Below, piece by piece: positions 1 to 11,341 of a stretch of DNA of 64,000 nt. The translations under genes were made by a program, and so were the position numbers. Below the pieces are notes generated by a model. That model was not told the DNA's origin and searched no databases. It worked only from the letters and a program-made list of their open reading frames with translations. This DNA is from Emydura subglobosa (Eukaryota; Chordata; Testudines; Chelidae), in contig ML679959.1 in the NCBI GenBank assembly GCA_007922225.1, positions 25,606,708-25,670,707 of the forward strand, in the 5' to 3' direction. How positions within the stretch are numbered: the first letter of the stretch is position 1; every line of letters starts with the position of its first letter.

Positions 1-1790
1 CGGCCAGATGGACAAAGTCAATACCGAGGACTAGGAACAGCTCAAGAAGGCTCCACTGCTTAAGTCTGAGCTGAGGCTTATAGGAAAAGGTTTCGGGGTG
101 TGCAAAAGACCCAGACTGGGACCCACATGGAAGCCAGCACCCTGCTGGGAGAAGTTCTCCGCAGGAGTTACAGTGCTGGGGGATTTGTGTGACCTGGTTG
201 GGTTGGAACAACTCTGTGAGATGTGTCCCCACCAAGTTAACATGTGGCTAGTGGCCAGGGCTCTGCGCTGTGTGGGCCGGCTGGCAGAGGAGTTTGTGGG
301 CAATAGGTCTGGTGAAAAGAGACCCCAAGGGAACTGGCCTATGCGTGGGGCCTGGGAAAGGGAGCCATTGGAGGCGCCCAGACGTGGGACACAGGTGAAC
401 CCAAAGTGGGGGGAGCGGCCCATGTGGGCACCCCTACCCCAGGGGACCTCACAGACCTGAGCTGGAATATCTGCAGGAAACCAGGGCCTGAGCGGGTGAA
501 ATAAGGGCTGCTCGAGACAGAGGAGTGAGCTTAGCCTCCGTCCAGCTCAGGCCCGGAGGAATGCAGTGACACGGCCAGGCCCTCGCGGCAGGGGCGACAG
601 ACGGGCTCCCGCTCCAGGCACCAGCGCACCTGTCCCGTTGGACTCTCCTGGGCTGAGACTCACTCCACCCCGTGGTCAGCAAGGAGACATTCAGGGGGTG
701 GAGAGATTCCGGGACAGAGAGAAGCCTGGTCAAAGCGCGTGTGATACGACTTGGGTGGGCGGCCCAAATGTCCAGCCGTGCTCCCTGCCTACGGCCCAGG
801 TCCCTGGACAGACACAGGAAGGATGGGGGTGGCTGGAATTTGGGGCTCTCCAGCATATCGGCTTTGATGTCCTTCTGGAGAATGACTGTGTTGCTCCAAG
901 ACGCAGATCAGTCCCTCTTTCTGTACCAGCAGGCTCAGGCTGATGAAATGCCAGTGGCTCACCTGGCAAAGAAAGGAGGGTTTCCCCGGCTTACCAACAC
1001 CAGGAAAAGGCTGCTACGCTCAACCAGGCACCAGCCTGGCTCTGTGTGGAGCAGAGGAATGAGCCCCACCCATCTCCCGTGACAGTGACTCACACTGGCT
1101 TGGGTGGGGCCGCGTAACTTCCCAGAAGCCTGGTGCTGTGACCCAGGGAGCTGGGTCCCGGCCTGCCCTCACTGGGAGACAGAGGCAGAGCTGAGCCCAG
1201 CCCTGTGGTGGATGAGACCCCAGCTGAGTGTGGGGAGACCCAGGCAGGGCAGGACGACGGCTCAACGGGGCTGCTCTCTCCAGGGGGGACAGACGCCCCA
1301 GGGAAGGGAGAAGCAGCCAGGCGGCTGTTGCTGGTAACAGAGAGTCCTGGTCAGCAGGTGGGCACGGCCACAGTGGGTTCCCTTAACCAAGAGAAGCTGA
1401 AGCACAGCCCACGGGAGGGGGCCCAAGAGAGGACTCTGCCCTGGGTCTGGGACACAACTCAGGGACTGCCAAGCCGTGGGCGCACGCTGCACGCCTGCCT
1501 TGCTGCTCCGGCACACCAGCGCCCCAGAGATATGGCTGGGTTAAATGCTAAGGGATCACGTCTTACTCCAGCCTAGGGGTCAGGAGAGCCCGGGCAGCAG
1601 CCAGGACAGGTGATCTGTGGAGGCAGGCGGGGTCTCTGCCCGCCTCGCTCCCTGGCAGACGAGGGAGTGGCAGGACCCATCCCGGTTTCAAACCCAAAGG
1701 TTGCGGAGTAGCAAAAAGGCACGAGGGCGAAACTCCTCACGGGCCCTGCTGGTGCGAGCCATCCCCAGGAGCCGTGCAAACACATCAGAC
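1..1790. other. 5' intergenic flank, no gene recognised
   Basis: GC-rich DNA with short open frames on both strands and no recognisable protein domain, RNA gene or promoter. The frames overlap one another, use low-complexity composition and have no convincing splice context, so I treat them as chance. In human the neighbour on this side of SLC12A9 is EPHB4 in divergent orientation; I see no EPHB4-like signal-peptide or ligand-binding exon here. Confidence 0.5.
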
Positions 1791-1839
1791 GTAGGCGCCT
1801 TGTTCTATTGTGTAAGTGAGAGAGAAGCAGGGAGAGATT

Positions 1840-2830
1840 TTTCCTTCAGGGTTATGGTAATGGTACAGTGCTGGTTAGTGGGGCATAAGTGGACTCCATC
1901 TTGTTAGTTTCTTGAAGTAAGTTTATTTCCTGACACTTGTTCTATTGAACCTAAAAATACTTCGATGAATTCTCTGTTTGTGTGTGAGTGAGTGAGTGAG
2001 GAATGTATGTGCAGGGCATAAAAAGACACCAACCTAAACTGCTCTGACAACAGAAAGGGGATAGAGACACCAACTGCCCCATCCTAACCCTGAAGGCCGA
2101 AGAATACCTATCAACGACTCTACAGTGCAAATAAACGACCCCAAAGTGCAGAAGGATCCACCCTGGGAACAAACAAAGCACAGAAATAAGAGACCAGTCC
2201 TGCTTGCAATTAGCTGGTGATTAACAAGCACACTGACCCTGGAGGCAGCATGACACAGCCAGGCCATAGACTGACATGAGAGGCAGCAAGTATCAAAGAC
2301 GGGGTAAAACATGGAACTTTTGGGTCTCGTTCTGCAATTGTCATCTGGAGCATGGGATTCATGCAACCGACAGGGGCCCGGCTCCCTCCTCATGCCCAGT
2401 CTAGCTGGCCACTAGGCTGGTTTGAGCAATGCCTGAAAGGACTGGTCATTATATCACACCAGCCTGCAGAATTTCCTGGGTGTGACTGTGTGTGTGACTG
2501 TTTTTTGATATTCTGACATGTACAATAAACGCGGCGTGTTGCCTTGTCCCCCCAGGTAAGATCCTGCTCGTCTGTTCTTTTACAAGTGTAACACTGGTGC
2601 CATTTAATGGACCCGGCCTTAGGGGGGGGAAGTGAAACTTCTCCGAAGTGTGTGTTGGAAGCCCTGTGTTTGATTGATTGATTAGCAGCTCTGCTGGAGG
2701 AATCCTGAAACTGCCCGGTAGGACAGTGACCAAGAGGGTGGGGAGGTGCTGAGGCATCTGTAGTAATGTTTGTGGGACCAACGTCCGCACGCAGGTCACC
2801 GGTTAAAGGGACCCTGCTCAGTTCGGTCTC
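1840..2830 (+). mobile_element. Possible LTR-type retroelement remnant
   Basis: This stretch is clearly more AT-rich than its surroundings. It carries an AATAAA at 2524-2529 followed by a GT/C-rich tail, a layout typical of the R/U5 part of a retroviral-type LTR. No gag, pol or env frame is readable and the short open frames are all broken, so any element is a non-coding remnant. The boundaries are estimated from base composition only. It could instead be an unrelated repeat or a decayed transcript end. Confidence 0.35.
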
Positions 2831-2844
2831 GAAGGGGGAAGAGA

Positions 2845-3262
2845 TGTGACAAAGTGAGAATTTCTGTAATTTATTTTTTGAAACCTATGTGTGCCTCGGT
2901 TTCCCTTCTGTGTGCCTCAGTTTCCCTTATATACTGCATTGTTACCTAATGGGGGGAAAGGGCTGTTTGCTCTCTGCAGAGGCTCAGAGACTGAGGGGTG
3001 AATGGCTCCTGGCTGTCTGGACCTTAGGTCTCATATCAATGGAGCATCTGAGAAGACAACGGTAAATCCAATCACTGGGACTTTGATACCTAGCGAGCAA
3101 TGGCTGTGAATGGCCCCCGCTGGACAGGAAGCTCAGCCCTGTGTGCCCAGCTGGAGAACAGCGGCCTGGGGGGCGAGGTGGAAGCTGGGTGGGCTGCGGG
3201 AAGCAGTTGGGGGCACAGAGAGGGCAGCGGGACAGGGCTGGAGCTCTGGGTGGGCTGCGGGT
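2845..3262 (+). repeat. LTR-like interspersed repeat, copy 1 (forward)
   Basis: Begins with a GTGACAAAGTGAGAATTTCT-type leader and a CCTCGGTTTCCC / CCTCAGTTTCCC pair. It then has a long segment that is nearly the reverse complement of 45870-46285. The shared part includes GGAGCATCTGAGAAGACAAC and GACTTTGA(T/G)ACCTAGCGA. It resembles a dispersed repeat common in turtle genomes. It lies about 560 bp upstream of the SLC12A9 start codon. No protein is encoded. Confidence 0.65.
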
Positions 3263-3289
3263 CCCTGACAGAGGCTCTGCTGGCTAGAC

Positions 3290-3640
3290 ATGTGGGGGGA
3301 GGCAGGGGGCTATAGGTGCAAGAGGGTGGGGGGGCCCAGGGATGTAGAGGAACATAATGGGAGTGCAGCAGTGTATGGAGACGGATGGGGTGCAGGGCAG
3401 TGTGGGGGTGAGTGACATGCGGGTGTGGGGCTCTGGGAGCTGGGGAGGAGGGGTGGGAGAGCTGTGTAAGGGGGTACAGGGCTGGGATGGGTACGTGTGG
3501 GGGGCAGGGCTGTATGAGCTACGTAGGGGTGCAGGGCTTGGGGGGGAGTTGCCCAGAGTCCAGGGGTGCTGGGGCCGACAGCGGATCCAGAGCTGGCCGG
3601 GGGCGCAGGGGATGGGGGCGGAGCTACGGGACAGGGGGTG
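3290..3640. repeat. G-rich low-complexity tract upstream of promoter
   Basis: The + strand is dominated by GGGGTGCAGGG, GTGGGGG and similar words with short, imperfect tandem periodicity. It contains many runs of three or more G, so it could form G-quadruplexes. It grades into the CpG-rich promoter. No coding potential is supported. Confidence 0.5.
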
Positions 3641-3822
3641 GGGCTGAGGGCTGCCGGGCGTGGGTGGGGGCGGTGGAGGCGGGGCCGAGGGCGTGGCTTC
3701 CGGCGGGTGGTTGATATGGGGGCGTGGCTTCCTGGATGGGGGCGTGGCTGGGGCGGGGGCGTGGCCGCCGGCCGGCCGGGCTCGGCTGTTGGTTCGCTGG
3801 GCTCGGGCCGGGTGGCGGCGCC
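3641..3822 (+). promoter_or_regulatory. SLC12A9: CpG-island promoter and 5'UTR of SLC12A9
   Basis: Dense CpG, no TATA box, and repeated GC/CACCC-type boxes: GGGCGTGGC occurs near 3694, 3718, 3739 and 3755, alongside GGGGCGGGG-type sites. These are typical binding words for Sp/KLF zinc-finger factors, so a broad housekeeping-type promoter is inferred. The transcription start probably lies around 3770-3800, but no initiator is decisive. The ATG at 3823 sits in a strong context (GGCGCCATGG). CpG density continues through exon 1. Confidence 0.7.
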
Positions 3823-4018
3823 ATGGCGGGCTCGGAGCGGAGCCCCCTGCTCACCTACCGCCTGTGCAGCAGCGTCTCGGTGGAGGAGCGCGGGCCGGGG
3901 GGCGGCCGGGGCCCGGCGCCAGGCTCGGGCTCGGGCTCCCGCAAGCTGGCCACCTTCCTGGGCGTGGTGGTGCCCACCCTGCTCTCCATGTTCAGCGTGG
4001 TGCTCTTCCTGCGCCTCG
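3823..4018 (+). CDS. SLC12A9: SLC12A9 coding exon 1
   Basis: Codes residues 1-65 and the first base of Gly66. The start is chosen because the upstream sequence is CpG promoter and the following peptide (MAGSERSPLLTYRL) matches the family N-terminus. Residues 20-40 form a Gly/Pro/Ser-rich cytosolic tail. TM1 (about 42-64) contains KLATFLGVVVPTLLSMFSVV, close to human. The donor is GTGAGT at 4019, phase 1. The composition is extremely GC-rich because the exon lies inside the CpG island. Confidence 0.95.
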
Positions 4019-4059
4019 GTGAGTCGGGCCCGCCCCCGCCGCGAACCCCCGGCCCCCCA

Positions 4060-4680
4060 ACCCCTCCAGTGACCCCCCCCAACCCTGGCTCCCAGCCCTA
4101 ACTCCTAGTGACCCCCAACCCTAGCCTCCCAGTGACCTCACAGTCCTGGCCCACAGTCCTGGCCCCCCAACCCCAGCGACCCCCCCCCCCAGTCCTGGCT
4201 CCTAGTGACCCCCAGCCCTGACCCCCAACCCCAGCCCAGGCCTCCAGCCCTAGCTCCTAGTGACCCCCAACCCTGCCCCCCAACCCTAGCCTCCCAGTAA
4301 CCTCCCAGCCCTGGCCCCCCAACCCCAGTGACCCCCCCCAACTCCAGTCCTGGCTCCTAGGGACCCCCCAACCCCTCCAATGACCCCACCCCTCCTCCCA
4401 GTAACCCCCTCAACCCTGCCCCCACAACCCCAGCATCCCATTGACCCCCCAACCCGTCACTCCAGTGACCCCCCAACCCCAGCCTCCCAGTGACCCTCCC
4501 AACCTGCCCTCCAACCCTGACCATCCACTGACCCCCCAGCCCTCCCCTCCAACCCCAGCCCTGACCCCCAGGCACCCCCTAACCCTGCCCTCCAACCCCA
4601 GCCTCCCAATGACCCCCCACCACCAGACTCCCCCTAGCTTGGCTCTTCATAGCCCCCTGCAGTCCCCCCAGTAACTAGCT
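4060..4680. repeat. C-rich minisatellite at the start of intron 1
   Basis: Imperfect tandem units of roughly 30 bp built on CCAGTGACCCCCCAACCC and CCTAGCCTCC / CTGGCTCCTAG variants. The + strand is C-rich with many CCCCC runs, so the opposite strand is G-quadruplex-prone. It begins about 40 bp past the exon 1 donor. Confidence 0.9.
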
Positions 4681-7600
4681 CCCCCAACTCGGTACCAAAC
4701 CTCTCATAGTGCCCCTATCCTCCCAGTTCCCTTTTTACCCTGGGACCTAACTTCCCTCCGTGCTCTGCACTGCGGTGGGCCGGCCTGGGGTCTTATGGGG
4801 ATTACTGGGCATGGGGGTGCCAGCCCTGGCGTTCCAGTGGCCTCTCAGGAACCACCTCCCCTGCCTGTGGCAGCCCCGTGACAGGGAAAGCAAAAGATCC
4901 TGCCTTGACCCCAGCCCTGGTCAGACTGAGGTGCCTTTTCCCAGAGTTCGGGGAGAGTTTTACTTTCGGAATTATTGGCAGCTGGGAAAATAAAGCCCAG
5001 ACCCCAGAGACGGTGATAGTGCAAGTTCCCCTGCGCTGCCTGGCTCTGCTGAGTTCCCTGGCCCCATCTCAAAGGGCGGCGTGTCTAGATGCTGGACTCT
5101 TGCTGGAGGAAAGCCGCGGGTATAACTTAGTGTTAATGAAAAGTGTCTGGGCTGTGCAAAGGCTGAGAGTTGCTTTCACCTGTTGGAGACAGACTGAAAT
5201 TCTCCCCCCAAGCCGGTGGCTGTGGGAGTCTTGCCCGATGGCAGTGCTGGGCCCCACCTTCCTGCCCTGCAAATACAAACCAGAACTGAGAAAAGACACA
5301 GTCCAGGAAACACTTTGGTTTGCCGGGGGGGCTGGGCTGGACAGCCCCCTTTGGAGACTTTCCAGCTGTTTGCCGGGGAATGTGGAAGTAAAACTGCTTT
5401 TCTGTTGCAGCTTCTGGGCTTGGTTTTCGTGAAGTGTGGGGCTCGCGGACATGTGCCAAGAGCTGTGCTCTGAACTTCTGCCCCTGGGCCTTTAACATTT
5501 AACCGAGGGAGTCGGTTTCTTCTGGGAAACCATCTCCTGGCCAGCCCATCTTTCTCTGTTGTGTGTGTCCCCCCCCGTCCTCGGTGCTAGGCTTGGTCTA
5601 CTGGACACACACAGCTGGCGATTTCTAACCAAGCGGGGTTGACACGTAGGATCCTCCTGACAAGGCAGAGACCTGCCCCAGGGTGTGATCCCCTCCCAGG
5701 GAGTGTCAGCTTCACATCTGTTGGGGCTTCAGGAACCCCGAGAGGTACTTTACTCCTGCTGGGAGCAGTTCTTGGCCCCTGGTGCGATGGGAGAACAGTC
5801 TAGGGTCTGATCCTCCCTTAGCAGAGTTGTCATCTAAGCCTGGGTTGGTGTGTGTGTCCAAGATGTGGGGCTGGGTTCTGCCCCCTGCTTCTCCCCGTGC
5901 AGTGGAAGATGATGGGACAGCGTAGCTGTGACCAAAGGCAGAATCAGTTCTGCAGGGTCTTCAGTGGGTGATGCTGCACCAGCTAGAAGGAGCCCAGGGT
6001 GACCCCAGGAGCCCAGGCTGGGTGTGCAGGGCTGACTGTTAGAGAAAACATCCTTTTACTTGTCAGCTGAGCAGATTGGCTCCAGGTGCATTGAGACACA
6101 AGGAGCTTGAGATCATAATGCCTTATGCACAGACCCACTGTTAGAACCTCCTCCCAGCCTGCCCCTCCCCATACAGCCTCCTGTATTCCACCCCCCTTCT
6201 GGACCCGTCTTGCCCCAGAGATCCTGGGCTCCAGTCCCTCCCTGCTGCCCCCCCCTTTTCCTTCCAAGCTGTGCTGAGGAATCAGTCCCTTCCTGTCCCC
6301 TCTCCCGTGCTCTGCCAGGCAGGCCGGTGCCATCTCCCCAGGACCAGCCTTGTTGCGTCTGACGACTCCTCGCCTCACTGGCTCCCTTCATGCACAGGCC
6401 TCGGCTCCCCTGGGGGGTTTGGGAGAGCCCCAGTTCAAGGCCCCATCAGCTCCTGGCATCATGTCAGTGAAACCACCGGAGCCTTGGCTACTCTAGGGCT
6501 GCCACTGCTGCTGCTGATTGTCTGGTAGCACTGATGGGAACCCAAAGGGTGTCTGTACTGCAGCCCCAGGGTGGGGGGGAATCTAGTTTTCATTTGTGGT
6601 TGCTGGAGCAGTGAAGCCACAGCAGCATGTGGGGGCTGTCCAAGCCCTCGTGGAGCCCTGGGTAACTTCTAGCTGCCATCACACCCCATGACCAGGGTGC
6701 AGACATAGCCAAACCCCCCCCTGGTGAAGACACTCTGGGCTTCCCGGTGCTGAGGAGTTGGTTTCTTTTTCCAAAACACGGGGTCTGTTTTTATCCCATG
6801 TTCTCATCCTGTGATGAGTCTTGAATGTGTAGGAAATCCCAGGCAGATGCATGAGTAACTTCCTGTGATGCAGTCCCCAAGTCCTGGCAACCTGCAATTC
6901 TGTTTACCTGCCTTACTGTGACGGCTGCCAAGCCAGCACTGAAGGGCGAAGGGTTTTATGCTCTGATCCCTGCCTGCTCCGGTTCTCTGGGCTTCTCCTT
7001 TATTTAGGTCCCTGAATCTGTTGTTTTGTGAGTGCATGTCAAGCTCTTCCCGCTAGTACTTATTAAAACCTGACTTGGGAAATTTCTGCCTTCCTGACTT
7101 ATGACCAAGAGGAAGCTTGCTATGGCTTGGCCCCTCTCAGCAGGAGCCCTGGTGTGAAATTAGCCAGTTTCACACTGCTGCCCTGGGGGAAGCCCTGCAA
7201 GTTACAAGAACTGGGTCAATTTCATGCTGTGGCTTGGGAGCAGTGAACTCCGCTGGAGACTGATTTTTGCAGAAGTGGCCTTTAATTTTGGGACCCCTGG
7301 GAGCCTGTCTCTGACCTTGCCTACCCCAGCCGTGCAGCGGAGTCGTCCCATGGGCTTCAGGGTGCTGCTCCTGACTCCTCCTGGCATAACCGTGTGGAGG
7401 AGGAGAGGCCACCCAGCGCCAGCTTGTCAGAGCGACCGAGCGCTCCCTGCTCCCGCTGGCTCCGCTTTGATGGGCACCGATGACAGTCAGGCCCTGCTGT
7501 TCGAAGCTGGGCACCCAGAAGGGGAGCCCCCCTCAGATTAGAGGCTGTTTTAAGTTTGCTCCTGTGGCTTTGGGGGTGGAGGAGAAGCCGGGGAGGAGAG

Positions 7601-8619
7601 AGGTCCGGGGATGCATGGCATCTCGGCAGGGGGTAGCTCCTGGATGTTGCCGGTCGGCCCTCGTGCCTCGCCCCGGCTTTGGCCTCTGGCGAGTTTGCAT
7701 CTGATAAATTCGTCAAGCCCTGTGCATCAAAGCCCTAACTACAAGGAGGCCAGTGTACTTGGCGGGACGCTCTGCCCCCTATATCCTGTTCTGGCAATCA
7801 TGTCTGGCGGCACTGCGCCGCGTGCTTGCCATCCCCTGTCTCAGTCCCTGGAGCCTCAGCCCGTATGGGGCAGCTGTCAAGGAGGGTGCTAAGGCCCACC
7901 ACTTCTCCTTTGGGGCGTGTGGGTTTCCTGCCCGTGTCGCTCCCTGCGTCAGCCCGGGTGCTGGAGTTTGCCGTGGCTTTGCTTTTACTTCCATTCTGCC
8001 CCGAGCGGGTGGGAGCCTCTCTGGTGACCGTGCAGCACAAGGAAGGCCTCACGTCGCCCTCCGTGGACTCTCCGTCCTTCGCCCTGTCGCTCCGGGCAAC
8101 CGGGGCTCTGTTGCCAGAGACGCTGCGGCAATGGGCGTTGAGGGGGCGTTGAGGGATCTGAGCTGCCGATGGCTCAGCACCATCTTGCTGTCTGTTGCCT
8201 GGCCACGGAGAGAGAAACCCCTCTTGACTCCAATCTGTGGCACCCTGCCAGTCCGCGCGCCCTCCCCCATTCCGTCGCTACCCAATGTGGCTCCCTCCCT
8301 TCCTCCCGGCCAGCCAGCCCTCTGCCAGGTCTCCTCCAAATTGTAACTGCTGGGGTGCTACAGGCCATTTGAGGTCCACACCCAGCCCCAACGAGGTCAC
8401 AGTATAATTAGAAGGATACCAGGGCTGGGGGAGGGGAGCCCTGCTCCTGGGCGGTGCACCTCTCCCAGCGTGGCTCGTCTGTCCTGCTTGGTAGCCAGTC
8501 CGGGGGCCCCCTGATGGCATCATGGGGGCAGCAGGGATAGAACCCAGCTCCCTCTGCTCCTGAAGCACCGTCTTCTGCCCCTGGAGCAAAGGGAGAGGCT
8601 CTGTGAGCGGCGCGGGGCG

Positions 8620-8690
8620 TATGCCACTGAGTGTGCGGTTCTGAGTCCATCCAGCAGAGGGCAGCGGTGCTCTCTCATGGATCGTTGCAG
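8620..8690 (-). repeat. Dispersed repeat (CTGGATGGA-type), copy A
   Basis: Carries GAGTCCATCCAGCAGAGGGC, the reverse complement of the CTGGATGGAATCAGAAC word found at 62140-62160 and matched at 21540-21560. Family not identified; probably a turtle SINE or retroposon tail. The CCAGCAGAGGGCAGC word also fits a CTCF core. Confidence 0.5.
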
Positions 8691-9517
8691 CAGGTGGTCG
8701 GGCCATGGTGCTGGGCAGGCTGTGTTGTGCAAACAGTGATTCACTGTCTCCCCCCTCCCCCCCCTCCACTCCCCACCTAGGGAACCAGGCCAGTGCATTG
8801 CGGGTCCGGCCCCGGCCAAGCCGGGCCTCTGTCACAGCTCACATTCCTATGGCAGGTGTCAGATCTGAAAGGGACGCATTGCTCCTGGGAGGAGCATCCT
8901 GTCCGGGGCCACTTTGTGGAGAGGGATCCTGGCCTAGGAGGGGGGAGGAGGTAGCGATCCTGGCCCATTTGGGGCGGGTGGGGTGGAAGAGGAGGGATCC
9001 CCAGGCCCTGTGACGAAGACCCGACTTAATTGGTCTCTTCTCTCCCTGACGTCTTGGAGTTTACGCCGACTCTCTGCACAGAAATGATGCGGGCCAGGCA
9101 GCCCATCTCCCCTTCGCCCTTTACCCTTCCGCTCCTTGGTCAGGCAGGCTCCTAGGTGCCCAGCGTGGCCGTGGCCTCTCTTCCTGACTGGAGTCTCCGG
9201 GGCCTTTCCTCAGGGCGGGTGTGATTGGCCTGGCTGCCGTGGCGGGCTGGGTTGCCCCTGGGCTGTGGGAACCGGGCTGTCAGCTGAGACTCACCCTGCC
9301 TGGCACCTTGCATCGGAGGCCTGTGCTGGCTACGGGGGTTCCCGGTTGCTCATTGGGAGTCCTGAGGACCCGCAAATTGCCCTGCCCAGACCGAGTCTTT
9401 CCAGTGAGTGTTTATGGCCGTTGCTGCTAGGTCTGTTCCCATTCCAGTCCCCTCTGCCCTGGGCTTTTGGGGAAGTCTCCCCTGGGGCCCTAGCCCCTGT
9501 GGGAGCCATGTAAGTGT

Positions 9518-9945
9518 AGAACATCAGTATGGCCACCCTGGGGCAGATCAATGCTCCATCTGGCCCAGTGTCCCGTCTTCCCACAGTGGCCGGTGCCAGG
9601 TGCTGCAGAGGGAAGGACCGGAACAGGGCAATTTATCGAGTGCTCCATCCCCTGTCGTCCAGTCCCAGCTTCTGGCAGTCAGAGGCTTAGGACACTCAGC
9701 ATGGGGCTGCATCCCTGACTGTCTTGGCTAACAGCCATTGATGGCCCTTTCCTCCATGAACTTAGCTAGTTCTTTTTTGAACCCAGTTATCGTTGTGGCC
9801 GTCACAGCATCCCCTGGCTGCCAGTTCCCAGGCGGACTGGCTGTTGTGTGAAGAAGTACTTCCTTGTTTTGTTTTAACAAGGCTTTTGGTTTTGGCTCTT
9901 GTTTCATATGAAAGAGAAAATAACCCTTCCTTATTCACTAAGACA
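9518..9945 (-). mobile_element. CR1-like LINE tail
   Basis: Carries ACATCAGTATGGCCACCCTG, GGGCAGATCAATGCTCCATC, TGGCCCAGTGTCCCGTCTTC, AGTCCCAGCTTCTGGCAGTC, CTAGTTCTTTTTTGAACCC and GTGTGAAGAAGTACTTCC. I recognise these in order as a common chelonian CR1-like element. The 3' end of such elements lies at the left, so it is antisense here. No reverse-transcriptase frame remains. Confidence 0.85.
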
Positions 9946-10734
9946 GGCTGGGTGCAGGCATTTTAAATCCTGGCCCGGGCAGAGCTGCGCCGTCCCAGGG
10001 ATGGGGCTACAAAAGGCCTGTTAACGTGGCACTCCGCCCTAGCTACGCTCCGATCTCCCAAAGGGCTAGAAGGGAGCGGATCCCACCGTGCCAGGCCGTT
10101 AGAGCCATCTTTCAGCTTTGTCCTGCCCCTGGGATGGGAGCCAGGCTGGTGCAGAACAGGGATTTGCCCTGGTGATTTACCAGGTTCCCTCCCAGCCCTT
10201 CATGGGCGTTGTACCCCACCACCGCGTGCTGTCTGAAGGGATGTCGCTTTAATCTGCACCCCGGTGTTTAGCTTTAAGCCCCTGGTGCCTGGGCTGTGAT
10301 CTGCTCGGCTTGCTTCACACTGTGAGCTCTGCCCAGATGCCTGGCGAAGAGCTGGCTGCTCTGCCGGGACCAGCGCACCTCGGCCAGGCTTTGCAGGGAC
10401 ATCCAAGGGGTGCGTTCAAACCCGAGCGGGGTGCATTAGCCAGCTGGACGCAGCCTGGGAAGTCCTTAGGCGAGCCCAGAGAAACGAAAGCAAAAGCAGA
10501 GTCCAGAGTAAACTGCTGGCCAGGCTGTAGTGGATGCCCCCACCCCCCTCGGTCAGCCCCGGGAGGGAGCAGCCAGCCTCTACCCGAACCAGAAGCCGCC
10601 ACTTTATTCCCTGCCGGTCACCGCTCAGTCCTCTGCTCTTCCAGAGCCATGCTGAGTTCACAGCCTGCCTGGCCAGAGCTGCCCGCTGCTGACTCCAGGT
10701 TTGACATGGGTTCCCTGGAGCCCTGTTGCTCTGG

Positions 10735-10845
10735 GGTGGTGGTAACCCTTTTGCCCCGCTGGATAGCAATGCAAAGTATAGAGGGAAACCGAGGCACACC
10801 GGCTTCCTAAAAATATTACCGAGAAGTCCCACTTTGTCACGGCCC
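10735..10845 (-). repeat. Fragment of the LTR-like repeat
   Basis: The minus strand reads GTGACAAAGTGGGACTTCTC, then GTGTGCCTCGGTTTCCCTC and TACTTTGCATTG, matching the leader of the repeat at 2845-2940. Only the first about 110 bp is present. Confidence 0.55.
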
Positions 10846-11261
10846 CTCCACCTCCTCCCCCAGCCTCTGCCCTGGGAGGCCCTGGCCCTATACGCGGGGA
10901 GGGGCGCGGAGTCCTGAGAGGTGCCTGATTGGCAGAGGGTGAACGATGCCCGCCCTAGGGGATGGCTTGATCCCAGGGACTGCTCCGGGTCTCTGCCCTG
11001 CAGGGCTTAGTCCAGGCTGCAGGCCGTCTGCCTTTGCCCTGGGGCATCTGAGCCAGAGCCCCGGCTTTGGGCTGAGATTTAAAGCAGGTGTGAACCCCTC
11101 TCCCCAGTCAGCTGGTGCCTATGGGATTAGCCCCTGCCATGGCGGATTGGAGGTCTCCTGCCAGCTGTGGGGGTGAGGGGCACCTTGCAGCCCATGGGCC
11201 AGATGTGCCCTATTGGGGCTTACGCTTCAGCCAGCATTTATGGGGGGTGCAACCCATGGAG

Positions 11262-11341
11262 ACTACAATTCCCAGCATGCCCTGCTCCATCTCAACTCAA
11301 AGGGAGGCCTCTGGAGGACAGGGCATGCTGGGACCTGTAGT
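11262..11341. promoter_or_regulatory. Inverted pair of ZNF143/THAP11-type sites
   Basis: ACTACAATTCCCAGCATGC at 11262-11280 is a near-consensus ZNF143 (SBS) motif. At 11322-11341 the minus strand reads ACTACAGGTCCCAGCATGCC, a second copy in the opposite orientation. Such motifs occur in promoters and at chromatin-loop anchors. Here they sit mid-intron 1, so they could mark an alternative promoter or an architectural site. Confidence 0.5.

Noticed and set aside
1840..2830. Intact endogenous retrovirus
   Set aside because: No gag, pol or env frames and no second LTR; at most a solo or partial LTR remnant.
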